Shown in pieces: positions 10,776 to 21,691 of a stretch of DNA of 64,000 nucleotides (position 1 is its first letter; each line of letters starts with the position of its first letter). The DNA is from Cyrtodaria siliqua (Eukaryota; Mollusca; Bivalvia; Adapedonta; Hiatellidae), in contig JAWPHD010003275.1 of NCBI GenBank assembly GCA_037043455.1, forward strand, positions 159,571 to 223,570, given 5' to 3'. The translations under genes were made by a program, and so were the position numbers. Under the pieces are notes generated by a model. That model was not told where the DNA came from. It did not search any database and saw nothing but the letters and a program-made list of their open reading frames with translations.

Positions 10776-10845
10776 ATGATGATGATGTCAATGATGCTGA
10801 TGCTGATAGAGATGATGATAATACCAACAATGAACAGAAAGTAGC
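10575..10845. repeat. Imperfect (GAT)n microsatellite in MTO1 intron 6
   Basis: About 270 bases of GATGAT with interruptions begin 18 nt upstream of the exon 7 acceptor in transcript direction. In the transcript it reads as (AUC)n and so takes the place of the usual polypyrimidine tract and branch region. Long open frames in it (Asp-, Ser- and His-rich) are artefacts. Confidence 0.95.
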
Positions 10846-10857
10846 AAACCAATAACT

Positions 10858-11385
10858 AGACGGGGGTTGTTTTTGTAACAAAAACATATGTCTCCCCCCC
10901 ACACTCTCGGTGTATTGGACAAATATTATGGATATGTACCTGTTTAGTTGCGCTCCGCATGTCGTCTCGATATGGTGAACATTTGTGCAAAAGTTATTTT
11001 AAAATCCCTAAAGCGGTTCAAGAGATATGGAGAGGACACAAAATATAGTGCAATATGACCTTCGATCTCTAAGTGTGACCTTGACCTTGAATGGACATGG
11101 CTGGAAGTTGCACTCTACATGTCACCTCGATATGATGAACATTTGTGCCAAGTTATTTCAAAATCCCTGAAGCGGTTCAAGCGATATGGAGAGGAAATGA
11201 AATATAGTGCATCGACCTCTAAGTGTGACCTTGAACGGACGGGCTGGAAGTTGCGCTCTGCATGTCGTCTCGATATGGTGAACATTTGTGACAAGTTATT
11301 TTAAAATCCCTCAAGCGGTTCAAGCGATATGGAGAGGACACGACTTGTGACGGACAGGGAGAGAGAGACAGAGAGACAGAGAGAC
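10858..11385 (+). mobile_element. Pearl-like element with three ~175-bp core repeats
   Basis: The leader AACTAGACG is followed by GTTTTTGTAACAAAAACAT (hairpin) and a CTCCCCCCC tract. Three core units follow, each containing TCTCGATATGGTGAACATTTG and AAGCGGTTCAAG(A/C)GATATGG. It ends in a GACAGAGAGACAGAGAGACA microsatellite. Leader, tandem core, microsatellite and tail is the layout described for bivalve pearl elements. There is no coding content. Confidence 0.7.
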
Positions 11386-11756
11386 ATCCAAGCTATAAAC
11401 AATGGGAGGAGACATAATAATGATGATAATGATGAAGCTGCTAATAATGACAAAAATGATTTTGATGATGATATTATGGTGTTTTACGTCATGTTCAACA
11501 CAAGTAAGGTTATTATATGACGGTCGATTTTGTTTGTGGTGGAGGCAGAGGCAGACCACCCACTTTTCCTGGATAGAACCAGTACTATACATCTCCCGCC
11601 AACTGTAAGAATTGACGATTCCTAAATCACAATTTGAGATCTCTGGGATCACCCTGTTCTTACTATCAAATACCTTCCTGGTTCTTCTACATGCCAGGAG
11701 GATATTCTTCAGACCTTAGTACACAGGAGCACTTGCTCAACATCCCAAATAGCTTG
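11386..11756. other. GAT-rich tract and SINE-like fragment
   Basis: 11415-11480 is GATGAT-rich. 11540-11650 contains GGAGGCAGA, then CAGACCACCCA and CCAGTACT, which recurs in the same orientation at 28322-28400 and looks like the tail part of a dispersed SINE family. No exon is recognised. Confidence 0.5.
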
Positions 11757-11760
11757 TTAA

Positions 11761-11966
11761 CCCTTAACCCGCTAAGCATAACTATAACAGCCTTTACGTC
11801 CATTGTAAACCCAGCTCAGCCTGCGAGTAACTCGCAGACTGATCAGGGTTTACAATGTCTGGCTGCTGATCAGTCATTTCCCCCAAAACACCCCTTTGTC
11901 ACATAAATAGATTGGCCTTAATTCAGAGAAAGAACAGTCCATTATATATATATGTAGCAGGTTAAG
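11761..11966. mobile_element. MITE family 'CCCTTAacCCGCTAAGC', copy 2
   Basis: It starts CCCTTAACCCGCTAAGCA after TTAA (11757-11760) and ends TAGCAGGTTAAG. The inner module ACTCGCAGACTGATCAGGG and the ACATAAAT(A/G)GATTGG segment are shared with copies at 60813 and 63033. The right end has lost its last bases where SINE sequence adjoins. Confidence 0.7.
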
Positions 11967-12150
11967 ACACCGAATACGGAGATCACAGGTTTGTTCATAC
12001 TGGTGCAATGGGTTTCTTCAGTGTGTTCTTTGGTAAGAAACCTGAGCCTTTCTGTCTGATGGGGCATAAACATGGCAGTTCCCTGAATCACAGTCTATTC
12101 TCCAAGCATGGTAAAGAATCATAGGAATCTATTTGAAAGCAAGAATAGTT
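11967..12150 (+). mobile_element. Headless SINE fragment
   Basis: The segment contains GATCACAGGTTTGTTCATA (decayed B-box), GGGTTTCTTCAGTGTGTTCT and AAGAATCATAGGAATCTATT. The last two correspond to the body and 3' part of the intact SINE at 33795-34116. The tRNA-like 5' head is missing. Confidence 0.6.
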
Positions 12151-12348
12151 CATTCATTCACCATCCAAGTTGACCGATCAAGCAGACAACTGAATTGTTC
12201 GAGGTCACGCACGCAGTGATCCGCAGCTGCATCTGCAACCCACAAACTTTTGGTTAAGAAGAAAGTCTTCTGGCCACCAGACCAACATGCATGCTTGAAT
12301 GAGAATAGAGGGTTCCTTATGCATTTCATGAGGCAAAAAGACAAAAAT

Positions 12349-13044
12349 AACTAGAGTTTGTTTTTGAGAAAAACTGATATCTCCCCCCACTGCAAAGTTT
12401 TGTCAAAATGCAACAAGCCATTTAGGAGGAGTAGCGGCGACAACAAATTAAAGTAAAAAAAAAAAGAGAGGCCATATATCTGTCAAAAATCAGCAAACCA
12501 GAATGAAAGCAAGATACACATAACTAGACATAATACTAACGTTGCCTGCAAAGCTTCGGCGAAATCAGACAAGCAGTTAAGGAGGAGTAGCGGCGACAAC
12601 AAATTTAAAGTAAAAAGTTCAAAGGGCCATAACTCCATCAAAAATCAGCGAACTGGAACGAATGCATCAAATGCACAACTAGACATCATACCGATACTTC
12701 CTGCAAAGTTTCGTCAAAATCCAGAAAGCCGTTTAGGAGGAGTAGCGGCGACAACAAATTTAAAGTAAAAAATTCAAAGGGCCAAAACTCCATCAAAATC
12801 AGCACATCGGAACAAAAGCGCTATATGCATAACTAGACAACATATCGATGCTTCCTGCAAAATCCAACAAGCCGTTTAGGAGGAGTAGCGGTGACAACAT
12901 ATTTGAAGTAAAAAATTCAAAGGGCCATAACTCCGTAACAAATCAACGAACCGGAACGAAAGCGCGATATGCACAACTAGACATCATACCGATGCTTTCT
13001 GCAAAGATTCTTCAAAATCCAACAAAACTTCGTAGGGGGAGACA
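12349..13044 (+). mobile_element. Pearl-like element with ~150-bp core repeats
   Basis: The leader ACTAGAGTTTGTTTTTGAGAAAAACTGATATCTCCCCCC matches the leader at 10858 in layout (leader split here: ACTAGAG, hairpin, CTCCCCCC). About four core units follow, with AGGAGTAGCGGCGACAACAA, TTCAAAGGGCCATAACTCC and GCACAACTAGACATCATACC. The element stops at a GGGGGAGACAAAACTAGAG junction where the next one begins. Confidence 0.65.
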
Positions 13045-14402
13045 AAACTAGAGCTGTCGCCTTTTAAGGGCAACAAATATACCCCCGCTACCAGTCCCCA
13101 CCATTCCCCACCCTACCGTTTGAGTAAAGATTGAGTGGAATGGGATTTTCATGACATGTAATGGTGGCATTGACCTTTGACCTACTGACCTCAAAACCAA
13201 TAGGGGCCATCTTTTCATCACAGGCAGTCCACCTATTAAGCTTCATGAGATTTGCTTCAGGGGAGAGGAGTTATGGAGTGGACAAAAAATTTCATTATCG
13301 GGTCCCGGTGACCTTGACCTTTAACCTACTGACCTCAAAATCAATAGGGGTCATCCTCTCACCACACAAAGTTCACCTATGAAGTTTCATGAGATTTGGG
13401 GAGAGGAGTTATGGAGCGGACAAGGTTTTTCATTATCGGATGCCGGTGACCTTGACCATTGACTTACTGACCTCAAAATCAATAGGGGTGTCCTCTCACC
13501 ACAGGCGGTTCACCTATGAACTTTCATGAGCTTTGCTTCAGGGGAAAAGGAGTTATGGAGCGGACAATGTTTTCCATTGTCGGATGCCGGTGACACTGAC
13601 CTATGACCTTCTGATCTCAAAATCAAAAGTGGTCTTCCTCTCACTACAGGCAGTTCACCTATGAAGTTTTATGAGATTTACTTCAGGGGGAGAGGAGTTA
13701 TGGAGCAGACAAGGTTTTCCATTATCGGATCCCAGTGACCTTGACCTTTGACCTACTGACCTCAAAATCAATAGGGGTCGTTCTCTCACCACAAGCAGTT
13801 CACTTATGAAGCTCACCACAAGCAGTTCACTTATGAAGTTCCATGAGATTTGCCTCAGGGGGAGAGGAGTTATGGTGCGGACAAGGTTTTTCATTATCAG
13901 GTCCCAGTGTCCTTGACCTCTGACCTACTGATCTCACAATCAATAGGGGTCAGCCTCTCACCACAGGCAGTTCACCTATGAAGTTTCATGAGATTTGCTT
14001 CAAGGGGAGAGGAGTTAAGGAGCAGACAAGGTTTTTCATTATCGGGGCCCGGTAACCTTGACCTTTGACCTACTGACCTCAAAATCAATAGGGGTCGTCC
14101 TCTCACCATAGGCAGTTTACCTATGAAGTTTCATGAGACTTGCTTCAGGGGGACAGGAGTTATGGAGCGGACAAGGTTTTTCATTATCTGGTCATGGTTA
14201 CCTTGACCTTTGACCTACTGACCTCAACATCAATAGGGGTCATCCTCTCATCACAGGCAGACACCCATAAAGTTTTGAGATTTGCTTCAGGGTGAGAGGA
14301 GTTATGGAGCGGACAAGGTTGCGTCTACAGACAGACGGACGGACGGACAGACAGACAGGGTGAAACCAGTATACCCCACTAAACTTCGTTTAGCAGTGGT
14401 AT
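13045..14402 (+). mobile_element. Pearl-like element, eight ~145-bp cores, full tail
   Basis: The leader ends AAATATACCCCCGCTACC. Eight core units follow, each with CACCTATGAAGTTTCATGAG, AGGAGTTATGGAGCGGACAA and a cluster of TGACCT half-sites. Then come a GACAGACGGACGGACGGACA microsatellite and a tail with a CTAAACTTCGTTTAG palindrome and GTGGTATAA. The tail palindrome and internal tandem cores also fit Helentron-related non-autonomous elements. No coding content. Confidence 0.75.
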
Positions 14403-14488
14403 AATGATGATAATGAAAAAATCTTAGTTTAAATTTAGCTTTTCAATGTAAAACATACAATATTTTATCTTAAACAAAGGGAGCTCAC

Positions 14489-14601
14489 CTGCAACGAAAC
14501 TTTATCATTTAGGTAGGAAAATGGTTCTGGTGGATTATCTCCCTTTACAGCAGTTAATGTCGAGAAATCAATTGTGCTCTTGTCCAGTCGTGGTGGAGTT
14601 C
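14489..14601 (-). CDS. MTO1: MTO1 coding exon 6
   Basis: The exon opens with TPPRLDKSTIDFS, completing the GRLKTG-TPPR motif that in GidA/MTO1 proteins lines the FAD/tRNA pocket, and closes with LNDKVSLQ. Residues are about 332-369. It starts in phase 1 after a TTCATTTAAG acceptor and ends in phase 0 before GTGAGC. The length (113 nt) and both phases agree with exons 5 and 7, so this is a functional-looking exon without stops. Similarity falls in the middle, as in other MTO1 orthologues. Confidence 0.9.
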
Positions 14602-16131
14602 CTTAAATGAAGAGTAAAATAACAACGATGATAAGGTGATGCTGTTACTTTTCGTTCCCTCTTTACAAATCACTAGACGGTTTTAACAGACCATTGGTGA
14701 ATTTTTTAAAGTTTAACAAACACTCTCAAACCAACCAGTATACCAATATAAATTACCAGAAGCAAAGTTTTAGGCAAGCGTAAAATAGCTGCCGAGAGGA
14801 AATAGTATATATCTGGGTAGGGACTGGAAACAAAGTTTAACATAATAACATATCAAGTCACGGGTGTTAAAACAATATTGAAAAAAATAATGTTGACGTA
14901 AACACGCCACGACCGTTTTTTTTCTTACCAGACACATTCAGTTTACCATCAGTTGTTCCTACCAAACATTTTGAATCAAGGTGGGCGACCTCGCTTCTCT
15001 CTGTTCAAATACCTTGATTTGCCTTACATACTGATTGCAATTCAACTTGGGAGCAGACGAGCTAGAAGTACACATCAGCACAGAAATATAGGTGTTCCCA
15101 TGTAAGGGATGCGGGTGCGTTAGCGTGTGCAATACAACAGACGTCTCACTGCTACCATGTGTAATTATAAGACTGCGTTATCAAAGTGAAAAACTCAAAG
15201 AAACTGTTCATTGCTACCTTACTATTACATGTGCAATAATGAAAACCATATAGGCAGTCAATAAACCCATTGATTAGTATATAACACGGCAGTATTTACG
15301 AGAATACCGCATTATAAAAGGGTATTATTCCATAAAAAGGTATTATTCCATTAAAATACAGATTTGCTCTTATTCCATTCCAATACTTGCGGTTTCATTC
15401 AGTTTCACTTACGGTTTCATTATGCTCCATAAAAAATCCCGGACGTGAAGATCCCGGAAATATTGCTGCATTCTACACTTTAGTAGACTGCTCTACGAAA
15501 ACGTCATTTGAGGCAATAAAACGGCAAGCTTTGAACATCGAAAAATATGTGTTTATACCATTTCATTTTTTAGACGGGTTCCCTAGGAATTGAAGCTGTA
15601 ATACATGCTTATTGTCGGCTACATGATTCACAGTCTGTTAACCACAGACATATTCTAAAGCCATATTAAACAAATGTGCATGTGCAGGAAAATTTCTAAC
15701 CCTTTGAAGTGCGTGGCAAACAATTTTAATCGAAGGGAGACAACAAGTACACATCATTCATTTTAAAATTGCAGGCAGTTATTTGCCCTGAAAACCCATA
15801 CTAATATTTTTGATGGAATTAATATAAATAACTATAAAAGTTTTCATCATCCCAAAAGCAGATGATTTGGTGTTAAATTAAAGATGACTATTTCATTCAG
15901 TGCAAAAGCCATTCAGTGCAAACTAGTTTATATTTTCAGGTCACATGACACTTTTTACCGAGAATGGTAACAATGTAAACACAGATTAAGCTTTTCTCTT
16001 GGCAAAAATAGAGATGAGAATGATATCTGGTACACAACCAGTACAATATTTATTTTTGCATCTAAACTATTTTTGCGATGCAAAATAAATGCATAATAAA
16101 TGCATAAAATATACTCTCTGTATTATAACAC
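14602..16131 (-). other. MTO1 intron 5
   Basis: 1530 nt without a recognised transposon. A possible unused exon-like stretch at 14929-15000 is listed among the rejected items. Around 15280-15400 there is a degenerate tandem of GGTATTATTCCAT. Confidence 0.7.
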
Positions 16132-16308
16132 CTGTTTTGAGTCGTCCCATGGCAAACCCCGCCTCCTCCAGACTTTTAGCCAATCCAATGGCAGGCTGGT
16201 CCCCCATCCTGCCTGCGGGTGTGACAGACAGCCCAAAGTTTATACATCCACGGAGAAACGTCCCCGTTGTCAAGATGACACACTTACTGGACACCAGCTC
16301 ACCAGATT
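16132..16308 (-). CDS. MTO1: MTO1 coding exon 5
   Basis: This exon encodes about residues 273-332 and carries two strong family signatures: [11 protein letters not shown] and [19 protein letters not shown], then GRLKTG. Both belong to the FAD-binding domain of GidA/MnmG/MTO1. The acceptor is TTTGTACAG and the exon starts in phase 1. It ends one base into a Gly codon before GTGTTA. The length is 177 nt and all phases fit. It is the best-conserved exon in the window and identifies the gene on its own. Confidence 0.95.
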
Positions 16309-16576
16309 CTGTACAAAGTAAGTATTAAATAGAATTGGGTTAGTTTTAAATCTAATATGAAACATTATTGTATACTTTCATATTGTCGCGTTTACTCTGA
16401 ATTGAGCTACTCTTTCTCCAGTATTCTACCATACAAAACGTTGACAAGCACCAATATTGCTTGTTGATAAGGAGCTTAGTATCAACATGAAAACAACATG
16501 GCTTTCCTTAAGTGTTCTGTGAAAGAAATTGACGAAATAATTGAAATGTTCATCCATCGCTCACCTATTGATATTA

Positions 16577-17387
16577 CAGTCGATTTCGGTTATTAGCATA
16601 GCCGTTTTGTCAAGAAAATATATGCGATTAACCGGAGTATTCGAATAACCGAAACTGAACATTTTGTACATGTAGCGGTGCACGTTTCTACTTTCGTTTT
16701 ACTGTTCTGTTAATACTTACATAGAAACTCCATAAAAGCGAGTTAATTCTATGTAAGATGTTTGATAGGATTATTATTGTGCATGTCCATTTTGTATTTA
16801 CCGTTATTTGATAGATTTTACGCAATATTTATGCGTATTTATTTTCTTTCAACCTGCGTCGCTTTGCTATTGTTTGTAGTTTGAATTACACAGCCATGAT
16901 AATAACACAAAAGCTTACTTTATTTTTCATTTATTAAGTAACCTCTATGAGCTACTCAATGTCATATGCATCTCTACCGACACTAGCAAACTGAGAGCAG
17001 TAAATAATTAACAACACATTGCTTTACATTGCGTACAAACTTATTATTAAATCGTGTATGCTTATTGGTGAGCGATCGTCATGGCGTGGAAGCTTTACGG
17101 AAACCGCACAAAATGGCTCACTCTCTCGGCAAGCCAATTAGCACCTTTTGTCAATCAATTTGCCTCGGGCTTATCTCTGTGACCGCGTCAATCAATTAAC
17201 AGTTGCAAAATACAGGTAAATTTGACTTTCAGTATGCAATTAGCCAGATATTCGTTATGCAATTATCCGGAATGTGACAAAAACCTATGCGATAATACGG
17301 GTTTTTTTACATGCAAAAGAATACGAATGGTTTTGTGTTTCAAAACTTTATGCAATTAACCGATATGCGATTAAACGGAATCGACTG
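16577..17387. mobile_element. Non-autonomous Tc1/mariner (Tigger-like) element, 811 bp
   Basis: The ends are CAGTCGATTTCGGTTAT and, on the other strand, CAGTCGATTCCGTTTAATCG, each next to a TA (16575-16576, 17388-17389). Further inner repeats of AACCG and TGCGATTAA occur at both ends. No transposase frame remains. It lies in MTO1 intron 4. Confidence 0.8.
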
Positions 17388-17539
17388 TAATGCTAACGAA
17401 TAGTAAAACATCTTCAGAAAAGCGCTCAACGTATTTAATGACGCTGATGTCAAATGAAGATAATTTCGCGCCAAATAATCATTGGCTCGTAATGAAATGA
17501 AAGACAAGAAAAGAACTCATCCAATTCTATAACAAGAGG

Positions 17540-19684
17540 TCAATGACCTTGAAGCAATACTGATAGATTTTGATACTTTCAGATAAGTAGTCGCCGCAAG
17601 TGTTTCCTATATCACTCTATGAAGAAGAAAGATGGCCGCTGGCTTGTAAAATGTTTACAGGCCTGTATAACTTACGGTTTTTGAGAAGTAGTCACCACAG
17701 TCGCTTTTCTAAATCTATTTTTAGCAGTGGAGGCCATCTTGAAATTCCTACTGACCTGAATTTTTGCTAGGATCAAGAGCAACATTCCTGTCAAGTTTCA
17801 TGAAATTTCATCAAGTAGTTTCAGAAGGGCAGTCGCCATAAGTTTTTCCTATATAACTCTATGTAAAAAAAGATGGTGGCTGGCGGCCACGTTTGATAAC
17901 CAATCAAAATGAACTTTGGTTAGGACCAACTACATGTCGTGGCAGTCATTTTGGTAAAGGTTTCAAATCAATATCACTTATGATTTTTGAGAAGTAGTCG
18001 CGACAAAACCGCATTTTTAAATATATTTATAGCCGTGGAAGCCATCTTGAATTTCCTACTGATCTGATTTTTCGCTTGGATCAACTAGAATCAGGAGCAA
18101 CATTCCTGTCAAGTTTCATGAAATTCCATCATGTAGTTTCAGGGGAGTAGTGGCCACAATTATTTCCTATAAAACTCTTTGTAAACAAAGATGGCCGCTG
18201 GTGGCCATGTTTGACATCCAATCAAAATGAACTTTGGTTAGGACCAACTACATGTCCTGCAAGACATTTTGGTTAAGGTTCCAAATCAATATCACTTACA
18301 GTTTTAGAGATAGCAGTCACCACAAAGTCGCATTTTTAAAATCTATTTTTAGCAGTGGTGGCCATCTGGAATTTCCTACCGACCTGAATTTTTGCTAGGA
18401 TCAACTAGACATCAAGAGCAACATTCCTGTCAACTTTCATGAAATTCCATCAAGTAGTTTCAGAGAAGTAGTCGCCACAAGTTTTTCCTCTATAATGTAT
18501 GTAAACAAAGATGGCCACTGGCAGCCATGTTTGACATCCAATCAAAATGAACTTTGGTTAGGAGCAACTATATGTCCTGCCTGTCATTTTGGTAAAGGTT
18601 CCAAATCAAAATCACTTATGGTTTTTGAGAAGTAGTCGCGACAAAACCGCATTTTTAAAATATATTTATAGCCGTGGAAGCCATCTTGAATTTCCGGCTG
18701 ACCTGAAGTTTTGCTAGGATCAACTGGACATCAAGAGCAACATTCCTGTGAAGTTTCATGAAAATCCGTCAAGTAGTTTCAGAGGAGTAGTTGCCACAAG
18801 TTTTTCCTATATAACTCTATGTAAACAAAGATGGCCACTGGTGGCCATGTTTGACATCGAATCGAAATGAATCTTGGTTAGGACCAAGTACATATCGCAT
18901 CAGTCATTTTGGTAAAGGTTCCAATTCAATATCACTTACGTTTTTTGCGAAGTAGTCGCCACAAAGTCGTATTTTAAAAATATATTTTAAGCAGTGGCGG
19001 CCATCTTGAGTTTCCGGTCGACCTGAACTTTTGCTAGGATCAACTAGACATCAAGAGCAACATTTCTGTCAAGTTTCATGAAATTCCATCATGTAGTTTC
19101 AGGGGAGTAGTCGCCACAAGTTTTTCCTATATAACTCTATGTAAACAAAGATGGCTGCTGGCGGCCATGTTTGACATCCAATCAAAATGAACTTTGGTCA
19201 GGACCAACTACATGTCCTGCCAGTCATTTTGGTAAAGGTTCCACATCAATATCACTTATGGTTTTAGAGAAGTAGTCGCCACAAAGTCACATTTTTAAAA
19301 TCTATTTTTAGCAGTGGTGGCCATCTGGAATTTCCTACCGACCTCAATTTTTGCTAGGATCAACTAGATATCAAGAGCAACATTCCTGTTAAGTTTTATG
19401 AAATTCCATCAAGTTGTTTCAGAGAAGTAGTCGCCACAAGTTTTTCCTATATAACTCTTATGTAAACAAAGATGGCCACTGGCGGCCATGTTTGACATCC
19501 AATCAAAATGAACTTTGGTTAGGACAAACTACAGTCCTGCCTGTCATTTTAGTAAAGGTTTCAAATCAATATCACTTAAGGTTTTTGAGAAGTAGTCGCC
19601 ACAAAATCGTATTTTTAAAATTTATTTTTAGCCATGGCAGCCATCTTGAATGTCCGGCCGACCTGAAGTTTTGCTAAGATCTTT
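17540..19684 (+). repeat. ~320-bp tandem core array (pearl-like), seven units
   Basis: The array starts after AAGAGGTCAATGACCTTGAAG. About seven units of 320 bp follow. Each has TATGTAAACAAAGATGGCC, CAATCAAAATGAACTTTGGT, GAGAAGTAGTCGCCACAA, GGCCATCTTGAATTTCC and AACATTCCTGTCAAGTTTC. The same unit occurs in opposite orientation at 41530-42402, 43585-43800, 50520-51058 and 59590-60442. No coding content; it makes up much of MTO1 intron 4. Confidence 0.85.
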
Positions 19685-20203
19685 GATCAGTCGAGCTAAA
19701 AATATCACAATTAAAACAAAAAATAATAATCTTGAAAGAGTTTTTATAATGACTGAAAACAATATTTAGGTATATAATATACAAAGGTTATTGTCTTTGA
19801 TTATTTAGCATAGTCAAAGTCTAGCACAGTGGATGATTTTCGATGGTTTCAGGCACATTAGCGCGATGATAAATTATCGCTTGGCCAGACTCCATTTAAA
19901 TTTAGCGTTCTCCCTTGCTCCGCAGAACTCTAGCAGTTTCCAGTTATTTCTGATCATCCAATTATTCCCGATCGATCATTATTGACGCAGCAGTTTCGAT
20001 TGCTTTTCTTTATTAATCCTACATTCAAGTTGTCAATAAAATTGTTTTATATTGCTCTAACATTTTTTCATTTCGTAAAACATGTGACGTTTCTCTAAAA
20101 ATGTTTTAATGATCAAATGTTACAAATGCTGGGACATTTTCAAATTTAAGATGAATCGAACCAAATCAGGTTTTAATGTTCAGCAATGTTTATTCTGACT
20201 TAC
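19685..20203 (-). other. End of MTO1 intron 4
   Basis: About 520 nt of unique-looking AT-rich sequence next to exon 4. Nothing recognisable was found. Confidence 0.6.
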
Positions 20204-20375
20204 CCAAAATTACACCTGCACATGCTTTCTTCAATATAGGACCTTCCCCATGTGGGGCCTCCGACAAAATAAGGTTTTCGACGGGAGATTCCTTCACAGT
20301 GAGGTGGGGCATATTCAGAACTACTTCCTGCATATGTTTCTTGTACAGCTTTCTGTCTATCTGAGCTCTTGGACC
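20204..20375 (-). CDS. MTO1: MTO1 coding exon 4
   Basis: The exon encodes about residues 216-273. It begins GPRAQIDRKLYKKHMQEV, the conserved W-G-PRAQ-D-Y/K segment of GidA/MTO1. It continues through a variable region (PHLTVKESPVENLIL) to ACAGVILG. The acceptor is CCAAACAG, phase 0; the donor is GTAAGT after the first base of a codon. Its 172 nt fit exons 3 and 5. The downstream in-frame stop near 20190 is in the intron and irrelevant. Confidence 0.93.
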
Positions 20376-20527
20376 CTGTTTGGCGATATTACATGTAGTT
20401 ATACACATTAGGAATAATTAGAAAATGTATCCATGGGACACGGATGCCCCACTTTAGCACTGTCAATGACATAAAATAAAACTTCAATGTAAATTTAACA
20501 TAAATTAAGTCCAACCAGACCTTTCAC

Positions 20528-20828
20528 TGAAGGTGATGAATACCCCCGCTTAAATTCAAAGTCAAACAAAGGGCCATAATTTCGTAATACATCAAGCAAT
20601 CAACAATGGGTGATGTAGAGGGACATAAGGTCATCAGTTGTTATGTGTATATGAAGTCTGGGAACAACCCATTCAAAACTGTTTGAGGAATGCATAAGTA
20701 ATAAAAATGTGTTGTGTGATGCGATGCTACAATAATGTGTTATGCGATGGGGCGTGATGTGACAGGTAGTTATGGACAGCGTGATTCCTATATAGCCCAC
20801 CTTCACTTTGTGAAAATGGGGGTATAAT
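20528..20828. mobile_element. Short pearl-like element (single core)
   Basis: It begins TGAAGGTGATGAATACCCCCG and ends CCACCTTCACTTTGTGAAAA then TGGGGGTATAA. These are inverted ends like those of the 13045-14402 element (ATACCCCC / GGGGTAT). The inside has AAAGGGCCATAATTTCG, a motif shared with other cores. It lies in MTO1 intron 3. Confidence 0.55.
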
Positions 20829-21298
20829 TAAGTCACAAGAGAAAAAGTGGTAATTTGTTAACAAAAAATGTGTAGATTCATTCCTGGTCTAACAAGACTG
20901 GACTTGGAAATATGAGCTTAATACAAAACAAACAGACTCAGCAGTTGACAATTTTAATGACCTGTTAATCCCAACACAATTTTATAACTAGGATTCAAGT
21001 TTGGTGGACCTATTGCATTTAACTCTTAAAGGTGAAATTTAGCGTGTTTTTTGAGCATATATTCTGAAATATATGTATATAATATACAATCTGTTCAAAT
21101 ATTACACTTATTGGTTGTCCCGTTTTCTCACAGAAGGCAATTTTATCTCATAGCGCACACGCTTGAGTTTCGCCCTTTTTGAAGACAGGTAAGTGTCACG
21201 TGATCCTGTGACGTCATTGGTACCAAACGATCAGCGGTGTCGCATTGAGTTGTATAGTATTGTCTATGTAGGATTAAGTTTTATGGTACGTGTTAAAA

Positions 21299-21691
21299 AT
21301 GCCGAGTGCTGTAGCTGGGTGTCAAAGTGTGCATAAAAAAGGACAATCTAATAACATCAGTTTTTTTCGTTTTCCTAATCAGGTTAATGATAGATTAAGA
21401 TTTGAATTGTGGGTGGACCACTGTCGACGAAAATCGCCCGTCGCGTCAAAAAAATGGGAACCTTCGAAAGACGCGCGAGTTTGTAGTAAACACTTTGAGT
21501 TGGATTCGTGGGAAATCCATCCTTTGGTTTTCATTTTCATTGAATTTGAAGGACAGACGGCCATGGAGATTAAAAACAACAGCGATACCAACAATATTTT
21601 CCTACAAAAATGAGAAGTGCCTAACCCCGCCGTCTCCGAGCAAGTTTTATTCGCCGATTCGACCGGCGTTGAGGAAGAAATTATTAAATGA
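21299..21691 (+). pseudogene. THAP zinc-finger gene fragment with frame break
   Basis: From the ATG at 21299 the frame reads MPSAVAGCQSVHKKG, FFRFPNQVNDRLRFELWVDH and CSKHFELDSW. This is the THAP C2CH DNA-binding domain (MPS start, FPxxxxR, W, CSxHF). After about 21530 the THAP-like continuation (RRPWRLKTTAIPTIFSY) is in another frame, which stays open to an AAATGAG-GTAAG donor near 21691. One indel therefore separates the two parts. The usual first zinc Cys after MPS is also absent. It lies in MTO1 intron 3 on the opposite strand and could be a transposase or a host gene exon. Confidence 0.6.

Noticed and set aside
10398..10852. 148-residue acidic ORF and Ser/His-rich antisense frames
   Set aside because: The first part is the reverse strand of MTO1 exon 7 and the rest is a (GAT)n microsatellite.
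14929..15000. Exon-like stretch in MTO1 intron 5 (minus frame RSEVAHLDSKCLVGTTDGKL)
   Set aside because: It has an AACAG acceptor-like site and a GTAAGA donor, but exons 5 and 6 join perfectly without it and no MTO1 orthologue known to me has such a segment. A cryptic or alternative exon is possible but unsupported.
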